Source: a virus
Strand: one strand, 5' to 3'
DNA: 52,562 bases
Virus record (IMG/VR): IMGVR_UViG_3300046557_000850
Span: 1-52,562 of that record
Under the pieces are notes generated by a model that saw only the letters and a list, made by a program, of their open reading frames with translations, had not been told where the DNA came from and did not search any database. Both the position numbers and the translations under genes were made by a program. This document shows, piece after piece, positions 20,916-29,327 of this stretch; position 1 is the stretch's first letter; each line of letters begins with the position of its first letter.

Positions 20916-22905
20916 CGCGCGGCGCTATGCCCAAGGGCATGACGCGTTGTATGCGGGGCTGCTCGCCGCTCGCCGGGAAAACCTTCTTCCGCCGCCCAAG
21001 CTCACGTTGAGCGAATGGGCAGAGCGGTATGCGGTGCTTTCGCGCGAGACGAGCGCCCAGACGGGCCGCTTCCGTGCTTTCGGCTACCAGCGCGGCATGC
21101 TAGATGCCGTGACCGATCCTTCGGTCGAAAAGATCAGCGTCATGAAGTCGGCCCGTGTCGGCTACACGAAGCTGATGGACCATGCGGTCGGCTATTTCAT
21201 CCATCAGGATCCGTCGCCGATCCTCGTGGTTCAGCCCCGCGTGGAGGATGCGGAGAGTTATTCGAAGACGGAAATCGCGCCGATGCTGCGCGATACGCCG
21301 GTGCTTGCGGCAATCGCGGGCGACCAGAAGGCCAAGAACAGCGATCAGACGATCCTGGCCAAGACGTTCAGGAACGGCTCCAGTGTGACGCTGGTGGGCG
21401 CGAACAGTCCGGCCGGCTTCCGACGGATCACGTCTCGCGTCGTGATGTTCGACGAGGTCGATGCTTACCCCGTCGACGGGGCGGGTAATGAAGGCGATCA
21501 GATCGCGCTAGGCACGAAGCGGTCGGAGACCTTCTGGAATCGCAAAATTGTTCTCGGCTCGACGCCGACGGTCAAAGGCTATAGCCGGATCGAAAAGAGC
21601 TTCGCGGAGAGCGATCAGCGCTACTACTTCGTGAAGTGTCCGCACTGCGGCGAGCATCAGGTGCTCGAGTGGGGCGGCCCAGATACGCCGCACGGCATGA
21701 AGTGGGACAAGGACGAGCACGGCAATGGGTTGCCGGCCTCTGCCTACTACGTCTGCCGCCACAACGGCTGCATCATCCACGAGGTGGATAAGCCCGACAT
21801 GGTCGCGGGCGGCGAATGGCGTGCGACGAAGCCATTCAATGGGCACGCTGGTTTCCACATCTGGGCAGGCTACAGCCTGTTCCCGAATGCGTGCTGGGCT
21901 AACCTCGTCGCAGAGTGGTTGCGCGTCAAGGACGATCCGCTCGCGCGGCAGACGTTCATCAACCTCGTGCTCGGCGAGCCCTACGAGGATCGCGGCGATC
22001 GCGCTCTCAGTGAGGCCCGTCTCGCGGCCCGAACTGAAGTCTGGTCGGCAGAGGTGCCGGACGGTGCGGGTGTTCTCACTGCGGGGCTCGACGTTCAAGA
22101 TGACCGCGTTGAGGCGGAAACGATCGCCTGGGGGCATAACGAAGAAAGCTGGTCGGTCGACCATGCTGTGTTTGAAGGCGATCCGGAGAGCGCTGAATTG
22201 TGGGCGCGCGTCGACGCATACCTGAAGCGGATCTGGCGTCGCGCTGATGGTCGCGGATTCGAAGTCATGGCGGCATGTATCGACTCCGGCGGCCACCACA
22301 CGCAGAAGGTCTATGAGTTCGCGAAGGCGCGGCTCGGTAGGCGCGTGTGGGCGATCAAGGGTGAGTCGGCGCGCGGCGGTGCACGCTCGCCGGTGTGGCC
22401 GACGAAGCGACCTTCGTCGCGTACCAAGGCTACGTTTCGCCCGGTCATCATCGGTGTCAACGCAGCGAAGGACGTCATACGCGACCGGCTGCGGCGCGAG
22501 CCCGACGAAGAGAATGGTGTCGTGTCGTATCCCGCCGGGTACATGCACTTCCCCAGCGATCGCGACATCAACTATTTCGCGCAGCTTATCGCCGAACGGT
22601 CAGTTACGAAGATCGCGAACGGCCAGAAGTTTCGAGTCTGGGAATTGCCGCCGGGGCGCGCGAACGAGGCACTCGACATTCGCGTGTATGGATATGCCGC
22701 GCTGTGCGGGCTCATGCACATGGGCCTGAAGCTAAACCGACGCGTTGAGCAGGTGCGAGCCGATCCGAGTCACTTGATCGAGCCTGCGCCCGTTGAGCCG
22801 ACGGTGCAAGAGATCAGCGTTGTACGACCCCCGCGGCCTGATGGCCCGGTCATCAAGCAGGAAGCTGTCGCGAAGAAATCGCGGATTCGCCGGCTCGCCG
22901 GCTGA
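20890..22905 (+). CDS. Terminase large subunit, GpA family
   Basis: 671 residues, close to lambda gpA in length and order. The ATPase has KSARVGYTK (86-94) as its Walker A-like loop and VVMFDE (184-189) as Walker B. The C-terminal nuclease part contains AGLDVQDDRVEAETIAWG and ACIDSGGHHTQKVYEFAKAR. The protein cuts cos and drives DNA into the prohead at the portal. It starts at a GTG within the small-subunit gene. Confidence 0.97.
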   Translation: MTELATQHNARRYAQGHDALYAGLLAARRENLLPPPKLTLSEWAERYAVLSRETSAQTGRFRAFGYQRGMLDAVTDPSVEKISVMKSARVGYTKLMDHAVGYFIHQDPSPILVVQPRVEDAESYSKTEIAPMLRDTPVLAAIAGDQKAKNSDQTILAKTFRNGSSVTLVGANSPAGFRRITSRVVMFDEVDAYPVDGAGNEGDQIALGTKRSETFWNRKIVLGSTPTVKGYSRIEKSFAESDQRYYFVKCPHCGEHQVLEWGGPDTPHGMKWDKDEHGNGLPASAYYVCRHNGCIIHEVDKPDMVAGGEWRATKPFNGHAGFHIWAGYSLFPNACWANLVAEWLRVKDDPLARQTFINLVLGEPYEDRGDRALSEARLAARTEVWSAEVPDGAGVLTAGLDVQDDRVEAETIAWGHNEESWSVDHAVFEGDPESAELWARVDAYLKRIWRRADGRGFEVMAACIDSGGHHTQKVYEFAKARLGRRVWAIKGESARGGARSPVWPTKRPSSRTKATFRPVIIGVNAAKDVIRDRLRREPDEENGVVSYPAGYMHFPSDRDINYFAQLIAERSVTKIANGQKFRVWELPPGRANEALDIRVYGYAALCGLMHMGLKLNRRVEQVRADPSHLIEPAPVEPTVQEISVVRPPRPDGPVIKQEAVAKKSRIRRLAG

Positions 22906-22922
22906 CGAACTGGAGATTTACT

Positions 22923-23198
22923 TTGCCTTGCTTTGACCCGAACAGCAGCTTGCTGGCCGGAATGGATCAGACCGCGCTGCGTGCTTCCCTCGCGGAGGCG
23001 CAGCAGGTCTATATCCAGGTGAGCACCGGCGCTCAAGCCGAATCACTCTCGTACACGCAGGGCGACGGAACGCGGTCAGTGACGTACACGCGCGCGAATC
23101 TGGCGCAACTTGCCGCCGCAATTCAACTCATGCAGGCGCAGCTCGGCATCGTCAGAGCACCCCGCAAAGCACTTCGACTGACATTCTCAAGACGATGA
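22923..23198 (+). CDS. Head-tail joining protein, gpW family
   Basis: 91 residues from a TTG. From MDQTALRASLAEAQQVYIQV to TYTRANLAQLAAAIQLMQAQ it shows the alpha-beta-alpha pattern of lambda gpW, which stabilises packaged DNA in the head and makes the tail joining site. It stands between terminase and portal, as in lambda. It overlaps the portal start (ATGA). Confidence 0.88.
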   Translation: MPCFDPNSSLLAGMDQTALRASLAEAQQVYIQVSTGAQAESLSYTQGDGTRSVTYTRANLAQLAAAIQLMQAQLGIVRAPRKALRLTFSRR

Positions 23199-24850
23199 CC
23201 GAAACGAACGTACAGATCCTTGGCGCGAACGGCCAGCCGTTACCAGCGCGTGGGAGACGTGCGCTCGCGCTGAATAGTTCCGGCAGCGGCTTTGGCAGCC
23301 AGGTTGCCTATGACGCGGCCGACATGGGCGGCCAGCACATGCGCGACTGGCAGCCGTTTCTTTGGTCGCCGGACGGTGAACTCAATCCGTATCGCGACCG
23401 TATCGTGTCGCGCGTGCGCGATCTCGTGCGCAACGATGGATGGGCTTCGGCCGCAGTCACGCGCACGCTCGACAACGTCATCGGCGCGGACTTCCGCCCG
23501 ATCTCGAAGCCGGACTACCGCGCGCTGCAGGCGCAGACCGGCCTCAAGACATTCGATCACGTCTGGGCCGACGAATTTGGCCGCGCGATCGAGGCTGGCT
23601 GGCGCACGTGGTCGGAGGATCCCGGCCGTTTCTGCGACGCGCAGCGTAAGCTGACCATCCCGCAGATGATGCGCCTGGCGTTCCGCCACAAGATCGTCGA
23701 CGGCGACGCGCTCGGCATGCTCAGGTGGATGCCGAAGCGGCTGGAGAAGGGTGCGCGGTACGCGACGGTGCTCCAACTGATCGACCCCGATCGACTGTCG
23801 AACCCGCAGCAGAACTTCGACAAGCAGATCATGCGTGGCGGCGTCGAGATCGACGAAGACGGTGCGCCTGTCGCGTATCACATTCGCAAGGCGCACCAGG
23901 GCGATTGGTTCAGCGGTAATAAACAGGTCACGTGGGAGCGCATCCAAGCCGAGACGGATTGGGGGCGTCCGATCATCGTCCACGATTACGATTTCGATCG
24001 CGCTTCGCAGCACCGCGGCGGCGCCGGCATCCTCACGCCGGTCCTGCAGCGGTTGAAGATGCTGATCAAGTATGACGGCACGGAGCTCGATGCCGCGATC
24101 ATCAACGCGATTTTCGGCGCTTACGTCACCAGCCCGTTTGACAAGCAGCTTGTCGGCGAGGCGCTGGGCGACGGCGAAGAAGAGGCGGTGAATGGGTATC
24201 AGGATGCCCGAGCGGACTTCCACGACAAGAATGATTTGCGCCTTGGCGGTGCGCGTCTGCCGATCCTGTTCCCCGGCGAGCAGATCAACACGGTTGCAGC
24301 AACGAGACCGGCTGGCAACTTCGCCGAGTTCGAAAACGCCATGCTGCGCAACGTCGCGGCCGGTACTGGTATGTCTGCGCAGCAGATCAGCCAGAACTGG
24401 TCTGATGTGAATTACAGCTCGTACCGCGCGGCGGCGCTCGAGGCGTGGAAAACGTTCGATCGTCGCCGCAGCGACTTCGGGCGCGGCTTCGGAATGCCGA
24501 TTTACTCAGCGTTCATCGAAGAGGCCTTCGATGTCGATGAGTTGCCGCTGCCCGCCGGCGCCCCAGACTTCATGTCGGCTCGCGCGGCATATACGCGTGC
24601 GTGGTGGATTGGTCCGGGCCGCGGCTATGTCGATCCGCTCAAGGAGCGGCAAGGCCAGGCGCTGGGTATCGAGACCGGAATTTCCAGTCTCGAAGAGGAA
24701 ACCGCGCAGGCGACCGGTACCGATTGGCGTGACAACGCGGATCAGCGTGCGATCGAGGTCGAGTACTACAAGAACCGCGGCGTGCCGTTGCCGTCGACAC
24801 TGGCCGGCGCGCCGGCGCAGGAAGTCACTGAGGAACCGCAAGCGCAATGA
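23195..24850 (+). CDS. Portal protein, lambda gpB family
   Basis: 551 residues. Typical lambda-portal stretches include NPYRDRIVSRVRDLVRNDGW, RTLDNVIGADFRP, GWRTWSEDPGRFCDAQRKLT and SQNWSDVNYSSYRAAALEAW. It forms the dodecameric portal ring through which DNA passes. The C-terminal tail (EEETAQATGTDWRDNADQRA) is also family-like. It overlaps genes at both ends by four bases. Confidence 0.97.
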   Translation: MTETNVQILGANGQPLPARGRRALALNSSGSGFGSQVAYDAADMGGQHMRDWQPFLWSPDGELNPYRDRIVSRVRDLVRNDGWASAAVTRTLDNVIGADFRPISKPDYRALQAQTGLKTFDHVWADEFGRAIEAGWRTWSEDPGRFCDAQRKLTIPQMMRLAFRHKIVDGDALGMLRWMPKRLEKGARYATVLQLIDPDRLSNPQQNFDKQIMRGGVEIDEDGAPVAYHIRKAHQGDWFSGNKQVTWERIQAETDWGRPIIVHDYDFDRASQHRGGAGILTPVLQRLKMLIKYDGTELDAAIINAIFGAYVTSPFDKQLVGEALGDGEEEAVNGYQDARADFHDKNDLRLGGARLPILFPGEQINTVAATRPAGNFAEFENAMLRNVAAGTGMSAQQISQNWSDVNYSSYRAAALEAWKTFDRRRSDFGRGFGMPIYSAFIEEAFDVDELPLPAGAPDFMSARAAYTRAWWIGPGRGYVDPLKERQGQALGIETGISSLEEETAQATGTDWRDNADQRAIEVEYYKNRGVPLPSTLAGAPAQEVTEEPQAQ

Positions 24851-25731
24851 ACCACCTTCTACCGCGACTGGCGCAGCGTGTTTTCAACACGCCGCTAATG
24901 CTGCACCCGCGTAAGGCGGAAATCGTTCTGGCTGCGCTATCGGAGCGTCTCGGCATCGGCATGATCGGTCGGCTCGATGGGTCGACCGTCGCGCCGATGG
25001 CTATGGAAGACGATGACTACGGCTTCGCTGAGCCCGGCAACAATCCGCGAACCGGTTATGACATGGTCGGCCCGGTCGCAGTAATCCCGGTGCAGGGCAC
25101 GCTCGTGCAGAAGCTCGGCTCGCTGCGTCCATGGTCGGGTATGACCGGCTATGACGGCATCCGGCAGAACCTCTTCACCGCGCTCGACGACTCATCGGTG
25201 AAGGCGATTGTGCTCGACATCGACTCGCCCGGCGGTGAAGTCGCAGGATGTTTTGACCTCGTCGATACGATCCACGGCGCACGCGGCAACAAGCCGATCT
25301 GGGCGATCCTGAATGAGTCGGCGTACAGCGCCGCTTATGCGATTGCGAGCGCGACCGACAAGATCTATTTGCCGCGCACCGGCGGCGTCGGCAGCATTGG
25401 CGTGATCTGTGCGCATGTCGATATGTCCCAGGCACTCACGAGCGCCGGCATCAAGGTCACCTTCATCACCTACGGCGACGCGAAAGCGGACGGACACAGC
25501 GAGATTCCGCTATCGGAAGCTGCTCACACTCGTTTCAAGGCCGACATCACAGCTATGGGGGAACTGTTCGTAGATACAGTTGCCCGCAACAGGAATATCT
25601 CAGCCGCCACGGTTCGGGATACGCAGGCCGCGACGTTCATGGGCGACAAGGGTGTCGCGCTTGGGCTTGCGGACGAAGTGGCGGCGCCAGATGCCGCGTT
25701 TCGGGCGTTGATTCAGCAGATCTCCGCCTAA
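24847..25731 (+). CDS. Head maturation protease, S49 (SppA/gpC) type
   Basis: 294 residues. The oxyanion and substrate-binding motif DIDSPGGEVAG is at 124-134, and the catalytic Ser is probably 161 in NESAYSAAYAIASATDK. GGVGSIGVICAHVD also fits S49 peptidases. It would process portal, scaffold and itself during prohead assembly. It is followed by a scaffold gene, so here C and Nu3 are separate rather than nested as in lambda. Confidence 0.95.
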   Translation: MNHLLPRLAQRVFNTPLMLHPRKAEIVLAALSERLGIGMIGRLDGSTVAPMAMEDDDYGFAEPGNNPRTGYDMVGPVAVIPVQGTLVQKLGSLRPWSGMTGYDGIRQNLFTALDDSSVKAIVLDIDSPGGEVAGCFDLVDTIHGARGNKPIWAILNESAYSAAYAIASATDKIYLPRTGGVGSIGVICAHVDMSQALTSAGIKVTFITYGDAKADGHSEIPLSEAAHTRFKADITAMGELFVDTVARNRNISAATVRDTQAATFMGDKGVALGLADEVAAPDAAFRALIQQISA

Positions 25732-25754
25732 ACCACCTCCAAAGGACGTTACAC

Positions 25755-26381
25755 ATGAAGCTCTCGAAGCTCGCGAGCGCGATGCCGTTCGCCCATTTCC
25801 TCGGCATGCCCAGCGCGGCCGCGGCCAGTGCGGAAGAAGACGACAGCAAGCAGCGCGACGGCGAGTCCGACGACGACTACGCCAAGCGCATGGAAGAGAA
25901 GGACAAAGAGGAAGAGGCCGCGCGCAAGGCCGAAGAAGAGAAGGACAAGGAAAACGCACGGCGCGCTGATGAAGAAAGCGACGATGCCGACGCCGAAGCC
26001 GACGACAAGGACGACAAAGAAGAGGGCAAGCATGCCGGCCGCGCCGGTGCCGCTCGCCAGCGCGAGCGCGTGCGCTGCGCCGCGATCGTCGCAGAAGGCA
26101 TCAAGCTCGGGAGCGTCAAGCAGGCCTGCGCGCTCGCCTTCGACACGAAGATGACTGCCGCTCAAGCGATCGGCGTGCTGTCCGCGTCTGTGGCGGATCG
26201 CGCGACCGACACGCGGTCTGCTGCGGCCGCCGCGCCGGCGCCCCGCCGGGGCCCGTCGATCGACGAGCGCATGGCCAGGGTTGTGACGCCGAATCCCGGG
26301 GCCGAGACCCCGGAATCGGGCGCGCCGTCGACGGCAGAGCAAATCCTCGCGGCCGGCAAGCTTCGCCGCGGCGAAATTTAA
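25755..26381 (+). CDS. Capsid scaffolding protein (Nu3-like)
   Basis: 208 residues. After a short N-terminus, residues 25-100 are almost entirely Asp, Glu, Lys and Arg (EEDDSKQRDGESDDDYAKRM), a long charged helix. The C-terminal part is Ala/Pro-rich and ends STAEQILAAGKLRRGEI. Position between the protease and decoration protein, and the extreme charge, point to the internal scaffold. No sequence motif is diagnostic. Confidence 0.75.
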   Translation: MKLSKLASAMPFAHFLGMPSAAAASAEEDDSKQRDGESDDDYAKRMEEKDKEEEAARKAEEEKDKENARRADEESDDADAEADDKDDKEEGKHAGRAGAARQRERVRCAAIVAEGIKLGSVKQACALAFDTKMTAAQAIGVLSASVADRATDTRSAAAAAPAPRRGPSIDERMARVVTPNPGAETPESGAPSTAEQILAAGKLRRGEI

Positions 26382-26408
26382 ACCCTCCCCAATCACGGAG
26401 ATTCACAG

Positions 26409-26822
26409 ATGACTTTGACTGTCACCACGGTTGGGGAGAACCCCCAAGTGCCGTCCGTAACGGCACAAACCTTCGTACCGGATCAGCTGATCGCCGGTCC
26501 GAAGCAGATCGTCACTCGCAATGTGACGATCACCGGCGGCCCGTTTGTGCGCGGTACGGTGCTCGGCAAGATCACGGCAAGCGGTAAGTACACCGTCGCG
26601 CTGTCGGCTTCATCTGACGGCAGCCAGACGCCCACCGCGATTCTCGCCGACAACGCGGATGGGAGTGCGGCCGACGTTGTTGCCGGCGCGTTCCTCGAAG
26701 GCGAATTCAACATCAACGCAGTGACCCTCGGTACGGGTATCACGTCGACGGCGGCTCAGGACGCTCTTCGCCCCCTCGGCGTCCATCTGAAATCCTCGGT
26801 CTCGGCTGCTGACCCGAGCTAA
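26409..26822 (+). CDS. Head decoration protein, gpD-like
   Basis: 137 residues with the beta-rich pattern of the lambda D family (ITGGPFVRGTVLGKITASGK, then PTAILADNADGSAADVVAGA and FLEGEFNINAVTLGTG). It would form trimers on the capsid and stabilise it against DNA pressure. It lies directly before the major capsid gene, as in lambda. Confidence 0.93.
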   Translation: MTLTVTTVGENPQVPSVTAQTFVPDQLIAGPKQIVTRNVTITGGPFVRGTVLGKITASGKYTVALSASSDGSQTPTAILADNADGSAADVVAGAFLEGEFNINAVTLGTGITSTAAQDALRPLGVHLKSSVSAADPS

Positions 26823-26843
26823 TCGCAACCTGAACGGATGTGA

Positions 26844-26869
26844 AGCCCCGCCAACGAGCGGGGCTTTTT
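26844..26869 (+). terminator. Intrinsic terminator between decoration and capsid genes
   Basis: AGCCCCGC and GCGGGGCT with a CAACGA loop and five T. The next gene starts at 26898. It interrupts a virion operon, so must be bypassed by antitermination or be only partial. Confidence 0.85.
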
Positions 26870-26897
26870 CATTTGGGCTTACAACTCGGAGAGAGCA

Positions 26898-27944
26898 ATG
26901 CCCGGAAATCTGATTTACGACACCAACACCCTCATTCAGGTCGTCCAGAACCTGAAGCTGGCCCAAAGCTGGCTGCTGGACAAGTTCTTCACCAACATGA
27001 TTGCTGAAGACTCGGAATTCGTGTCGATCGACGTCGACGTCGGCAAGCGCCGCATGTCGCCGTTCTGCTCGCCGCTGGTCGAAGGCAAGCTGGTCGAGAG
27101 CCGTCGTTTCCAGACGAACACGTTCAAGCCGCCGTACATCAAGGACAAGCGCGCGCCGGATCTGCGCAAACCCGTCCGCCGCATGATCGGCGAGCGCATC
27201 GGCGGCAACTTCCCGCCGGAAGTGCGCGAGCAGATGAATCTGGAGTTCGAACTGAACGATCAGATCGACATGCTGACGCGACGTCTCGAATGGATGGCGG
27301 CGCAGGTGCTCCTGACGGGCACGCTGACCGTGTCCGGCGAAGGCTTCCCGACCACGGTGATCGACTTCGGCCGTGACGGCTCGCTGACCGTCGCTCTGAC
27401 GGGCGGCGCTCAGTGGACCGCCGCGAACATCACTGCCGGCACGGCAAATCCGACCGGCAACATCGAGACGTGGCAGACCCAGATCCTCAAGTCGTCCGGT
27501 GCGGTTGCAACCGACATCGTCTTCACGCCTAAGTCGTGGAACGGTTTCAAGTTGGACCCGGCACTGAAGGGCGCGATTCTGTTCCCGGCGCTCGGCGAAA
27601 ACGGCAATGTCGTTAATGTCGGTGCGCAGATTCAGCGCGGCGCGGTCTACAAGGGCCGGTGGGGTCAGTATGACCTGTGGCTCTACAACGACTGGTACGT
27701 CGACGACAACAACGTCGAGCAGCCGATGCTGCCCGACGGCTCGATGATTATGTCGGGCCCGGATCTGCAGGGTACTCGCGCGTTCGGCCAGATCGTCGAT
27801 CCGCAATTCAACTATGCGGCGCTGCCGTTTGCGCCGAAGACGTGGTTGAAGGAAGACCCGGCGCAACGCTTCCTCATGATGCAGTCCGCCCCCGTCATCA
27901 TCCCGAGCCGCGTGAATGCCGCGCTGGCCGCAACCGTCGCTTGA
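26898..27944 (+). CDS. Major capsid protein, lambda gpE family
   Basis: 348 residues with gpE features: a long N-terminal arm (LIQVVQNLKLAQSWLLDKFF), VSIDVDVGKRRMSPFCSPLV, KPPYIKDKRAPDLRKPVRRM, and the C-terminal QLRLMQS-type end (DPAQRFLMMQSAPVIIPSRV). HK97 fold. It is the main shell protein. The family assignment is firm from the whole pattern. Confidence 0.97.
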   Translation: MPGNLIYDTNTLIQVVQNLKLAQSWLLDKFFTNMIAEDSEFVSIDVDVGKRRMSPFCSPLVEGKLVESRRFQTNTFKPPYIKDKRAPDLRKPVRRMIGERIGGNFPPEVREQMNLEFELNDQIDMLTRRLEWMAAQVLLTGTLTVSGEGFPTTVIDFGRDGSLTVALTGGAQWTAANITAGTANPTGNIETWQTQILKSSGAVATDIVFTPKSWNGFKLDPALKGAILFPALGENGNVVNVGAQIQRGAVYKGRWGQYDLWLYNDWYVDDNNVEQPMLPDGSMIMSGPDLQGTRAFGQIVDPQFNYAALPFAPKTWLKEDPAQRFLMMQSAPVIIPSRVNAALAATVA

Positions 27945-27952
27945 GGTGATTA

Positions 27953-28189
27953 ATGGCTAGCGAAAAACTCATCGAAGCAGTCGTCGCGCGTGGGCGCACC
28001 CTCCACGACCAGTTGAAGCCGGACGAAGCGCCGGTGATCAAGAAGGCCGGTGAAACCGTGAAGCTTCCTGAGTCGGAAGTGAAGCGCCTGCGCGCGCTGG
28101 GCTTCCTTGTCCCCGAAAAGGTCGAGGAAGTCGCTGTCGAAGGCGCGCAGATCAGCGGCGGCCAGGTGTCGGTGACGCAATCGGAGTGA
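27953..28189 (+). CDS. Small head-module protein, 78 aa
   Basis: A charged protein (VVARGRTLHDQLKPDEAPVI, then LPESEVKRLRALGFLVPEKV). It lies after the capsid gene where lambda has FI, which delivers DNA-terminase to the prohead. There is no detectable FI likeness beyond the position and charge. FI-like function is possible but unproven. Confidence 0.6.
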   Translation: MASEKLIEAVVARGRTLHDQLKPDEAPVIKKAGETVKLPESEVKRLRALGFLVPEKVEEVAVEGAQISGGQVSVTQSE

Positions 28190-28192
28190 TCG

Positions 28193-28537
28193 ATGGATTG
28201 GGACGATGCCGTCGACGGCAAGATTCTCGGGCCGCTCATGAAAACGTTCGGCACCGAGATCGCGTATCAACCCGCTGTCGGCGCGCCGTTTCCGATTCAA
28301 GGGATCTACGACAAGGCCTTCTTCGGCGTTGATCCCACCACTGGCGACACGGTAGTCACGAATCAACCGACGGTCGGCGTGCAACTCTCGCAGTTCGCCG
28401 GCCGGGCTGATCCGCTGCAGGGCGACCAGCTCCTGATCACCAAACACGGTGAGCAGTGGGAGGTTCGCGAGGTTCATCTCGATGGACATGGCGCCGCGCG
28501 CTTGATGCTCAACGTACCGGGGCAAACCGATGTCTGA
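28193..28537 (+). CDS. Head-tail joining protein (FII-like)
   Basis: 114 residues. DAVDGKILGPLMKTFGTEIA, then IQGIYDKAFF and QGDQLLITKHGEQWEVREVH, is the pattern of phage head-tail attachment proteins (lambda FII/gp6-10 group), a small beta barrel with an extended loop. It is the last gene of the lambda-like head module, at the boundary with Mu-like tail genes. Confidence 0.75.
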   Translation: MDWDDAVDGKILGPLMKTFGTEIAYQPAVGAPFPIQGIYDKAFFGVDPTTGDTVVTNQPTVGVQLSQFAGRADPLQGDQLLITKHGEQWEVREVHLDGHGAARLMLNVPGQTDV

Positions 28538-29135
28538 TCCAACCGCGCGCGCTGAATACCGGGCGCTGCTATTGGCGGTGCTCGCAACTGTGCCCGGGAT
28601 CAAGCTGTATTCCCCTGGCGACTGGAACCAGCCGGCCGACAAGCTGCCTGCGTTGAAGGTGAGGCAGGGGAAGGACAGGAAGGAATCGGATGGCCGCAAT
28701 GGCCAGACGTCCTTTACGACCGTGACGGTGTTCGAGATGCGAGTCGAGGTTTCGGCGCTGTCGGGGCCTGCCGCACTTTTGGCGCTTGAAGGTTTTGCGG
28801 CAGACATTGAGGCCGCATTGTTCAAAAGCGCTCCTCTGCGCGCCAAGACGCAAAACTTTCCATTCATGGTCACCGAAACCGATGTGAGCGCCGAGGGCGC
28901 AACGCACGTCGGAACGATGTCTATCGCACTCGGCGTCGAAATGTTCGAGACGTTTTATCCGGACATCAATGCGCAGCTTGCGGAGATCGACCTGACCGCC
29001 GATCTGATCAATGTCGCCGATCCGAGTGGCACGTATTCCGATCCGCCGTTCCCAGATGCGGTGACACCCGCACCGCGAACGGCGGGGCCCGACGGCAGAG
29101 CCGAAGGCTTCGTCAAAGTCAATTTTTCTCAATAG
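28530..29135 (+). CDS. Tail terminator/completion-like protein
   Basis: 201 residues with a leading helix (ARAEYRALLLAVLATVPGIK), a beta-rich core including a stretch like the gpU/Mu gp37 tail terminator proteins, and a Pro-rich C-terminal end. It lies between the joining protein and the DUF2635/sheath genes, where contractile phages keep their tail-end gene. Family assignment is moderate. Confidence 0.6.
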   Translation: MSDPTARAEYRALLLAVLATVPGIKLYSPGDWNQPADKLPALKVRQGKDRKESDGRNGQTSFTTVTVFEMRVEVSALSGPAALLALEGFAADIEAALFKSAPLRAKTQNFPFMVTETDVSAEGATHVGTMSIALGVEMFETFYPDINAQLAEIDLTADLINVADPSGTYSDPPFPDAVTPAPRTAGPDGRAEGFVKVNFSQ

Positions 29136-29144
29136 GAGTGACGA

Positions 29145-29327
29145 ATGATCGTCAAACCTGCGCCGGGCCTGAAAGTGCGGCATCCGGTCACGAAGCAATT
29201 GCTGCCGCCCGAAGGCATCGAAGTGCCGGAAGACGACATTTTCTGGAACCGCGCTGTCAACGATGGTGACGTCGTGCGCGCAGATGCGACGGCTGCGGCC
29301 GCTGCGAAGTCCGGGAGCAACGCGTAA
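29145..29327 (+). CDS. DUF2635 protein (Mu gp38-like)
   Basis: 60 residues: APGLKVRHPVTKQLLPPEGI followed by VPEDDIFWNRAVNDGDVV. This is the DUF2635 pattern found directly before the sheath gene in Mu-like phages. The stop overlaps the start of the sheath gene (TAATG). Function unknown. Confidence 0.9.
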   Translation: MIVKPAPGLKVRHPVTKQLLPPEGIEVPEDDIFWNRAVNDGDVVRADATAAAAAKSGSNA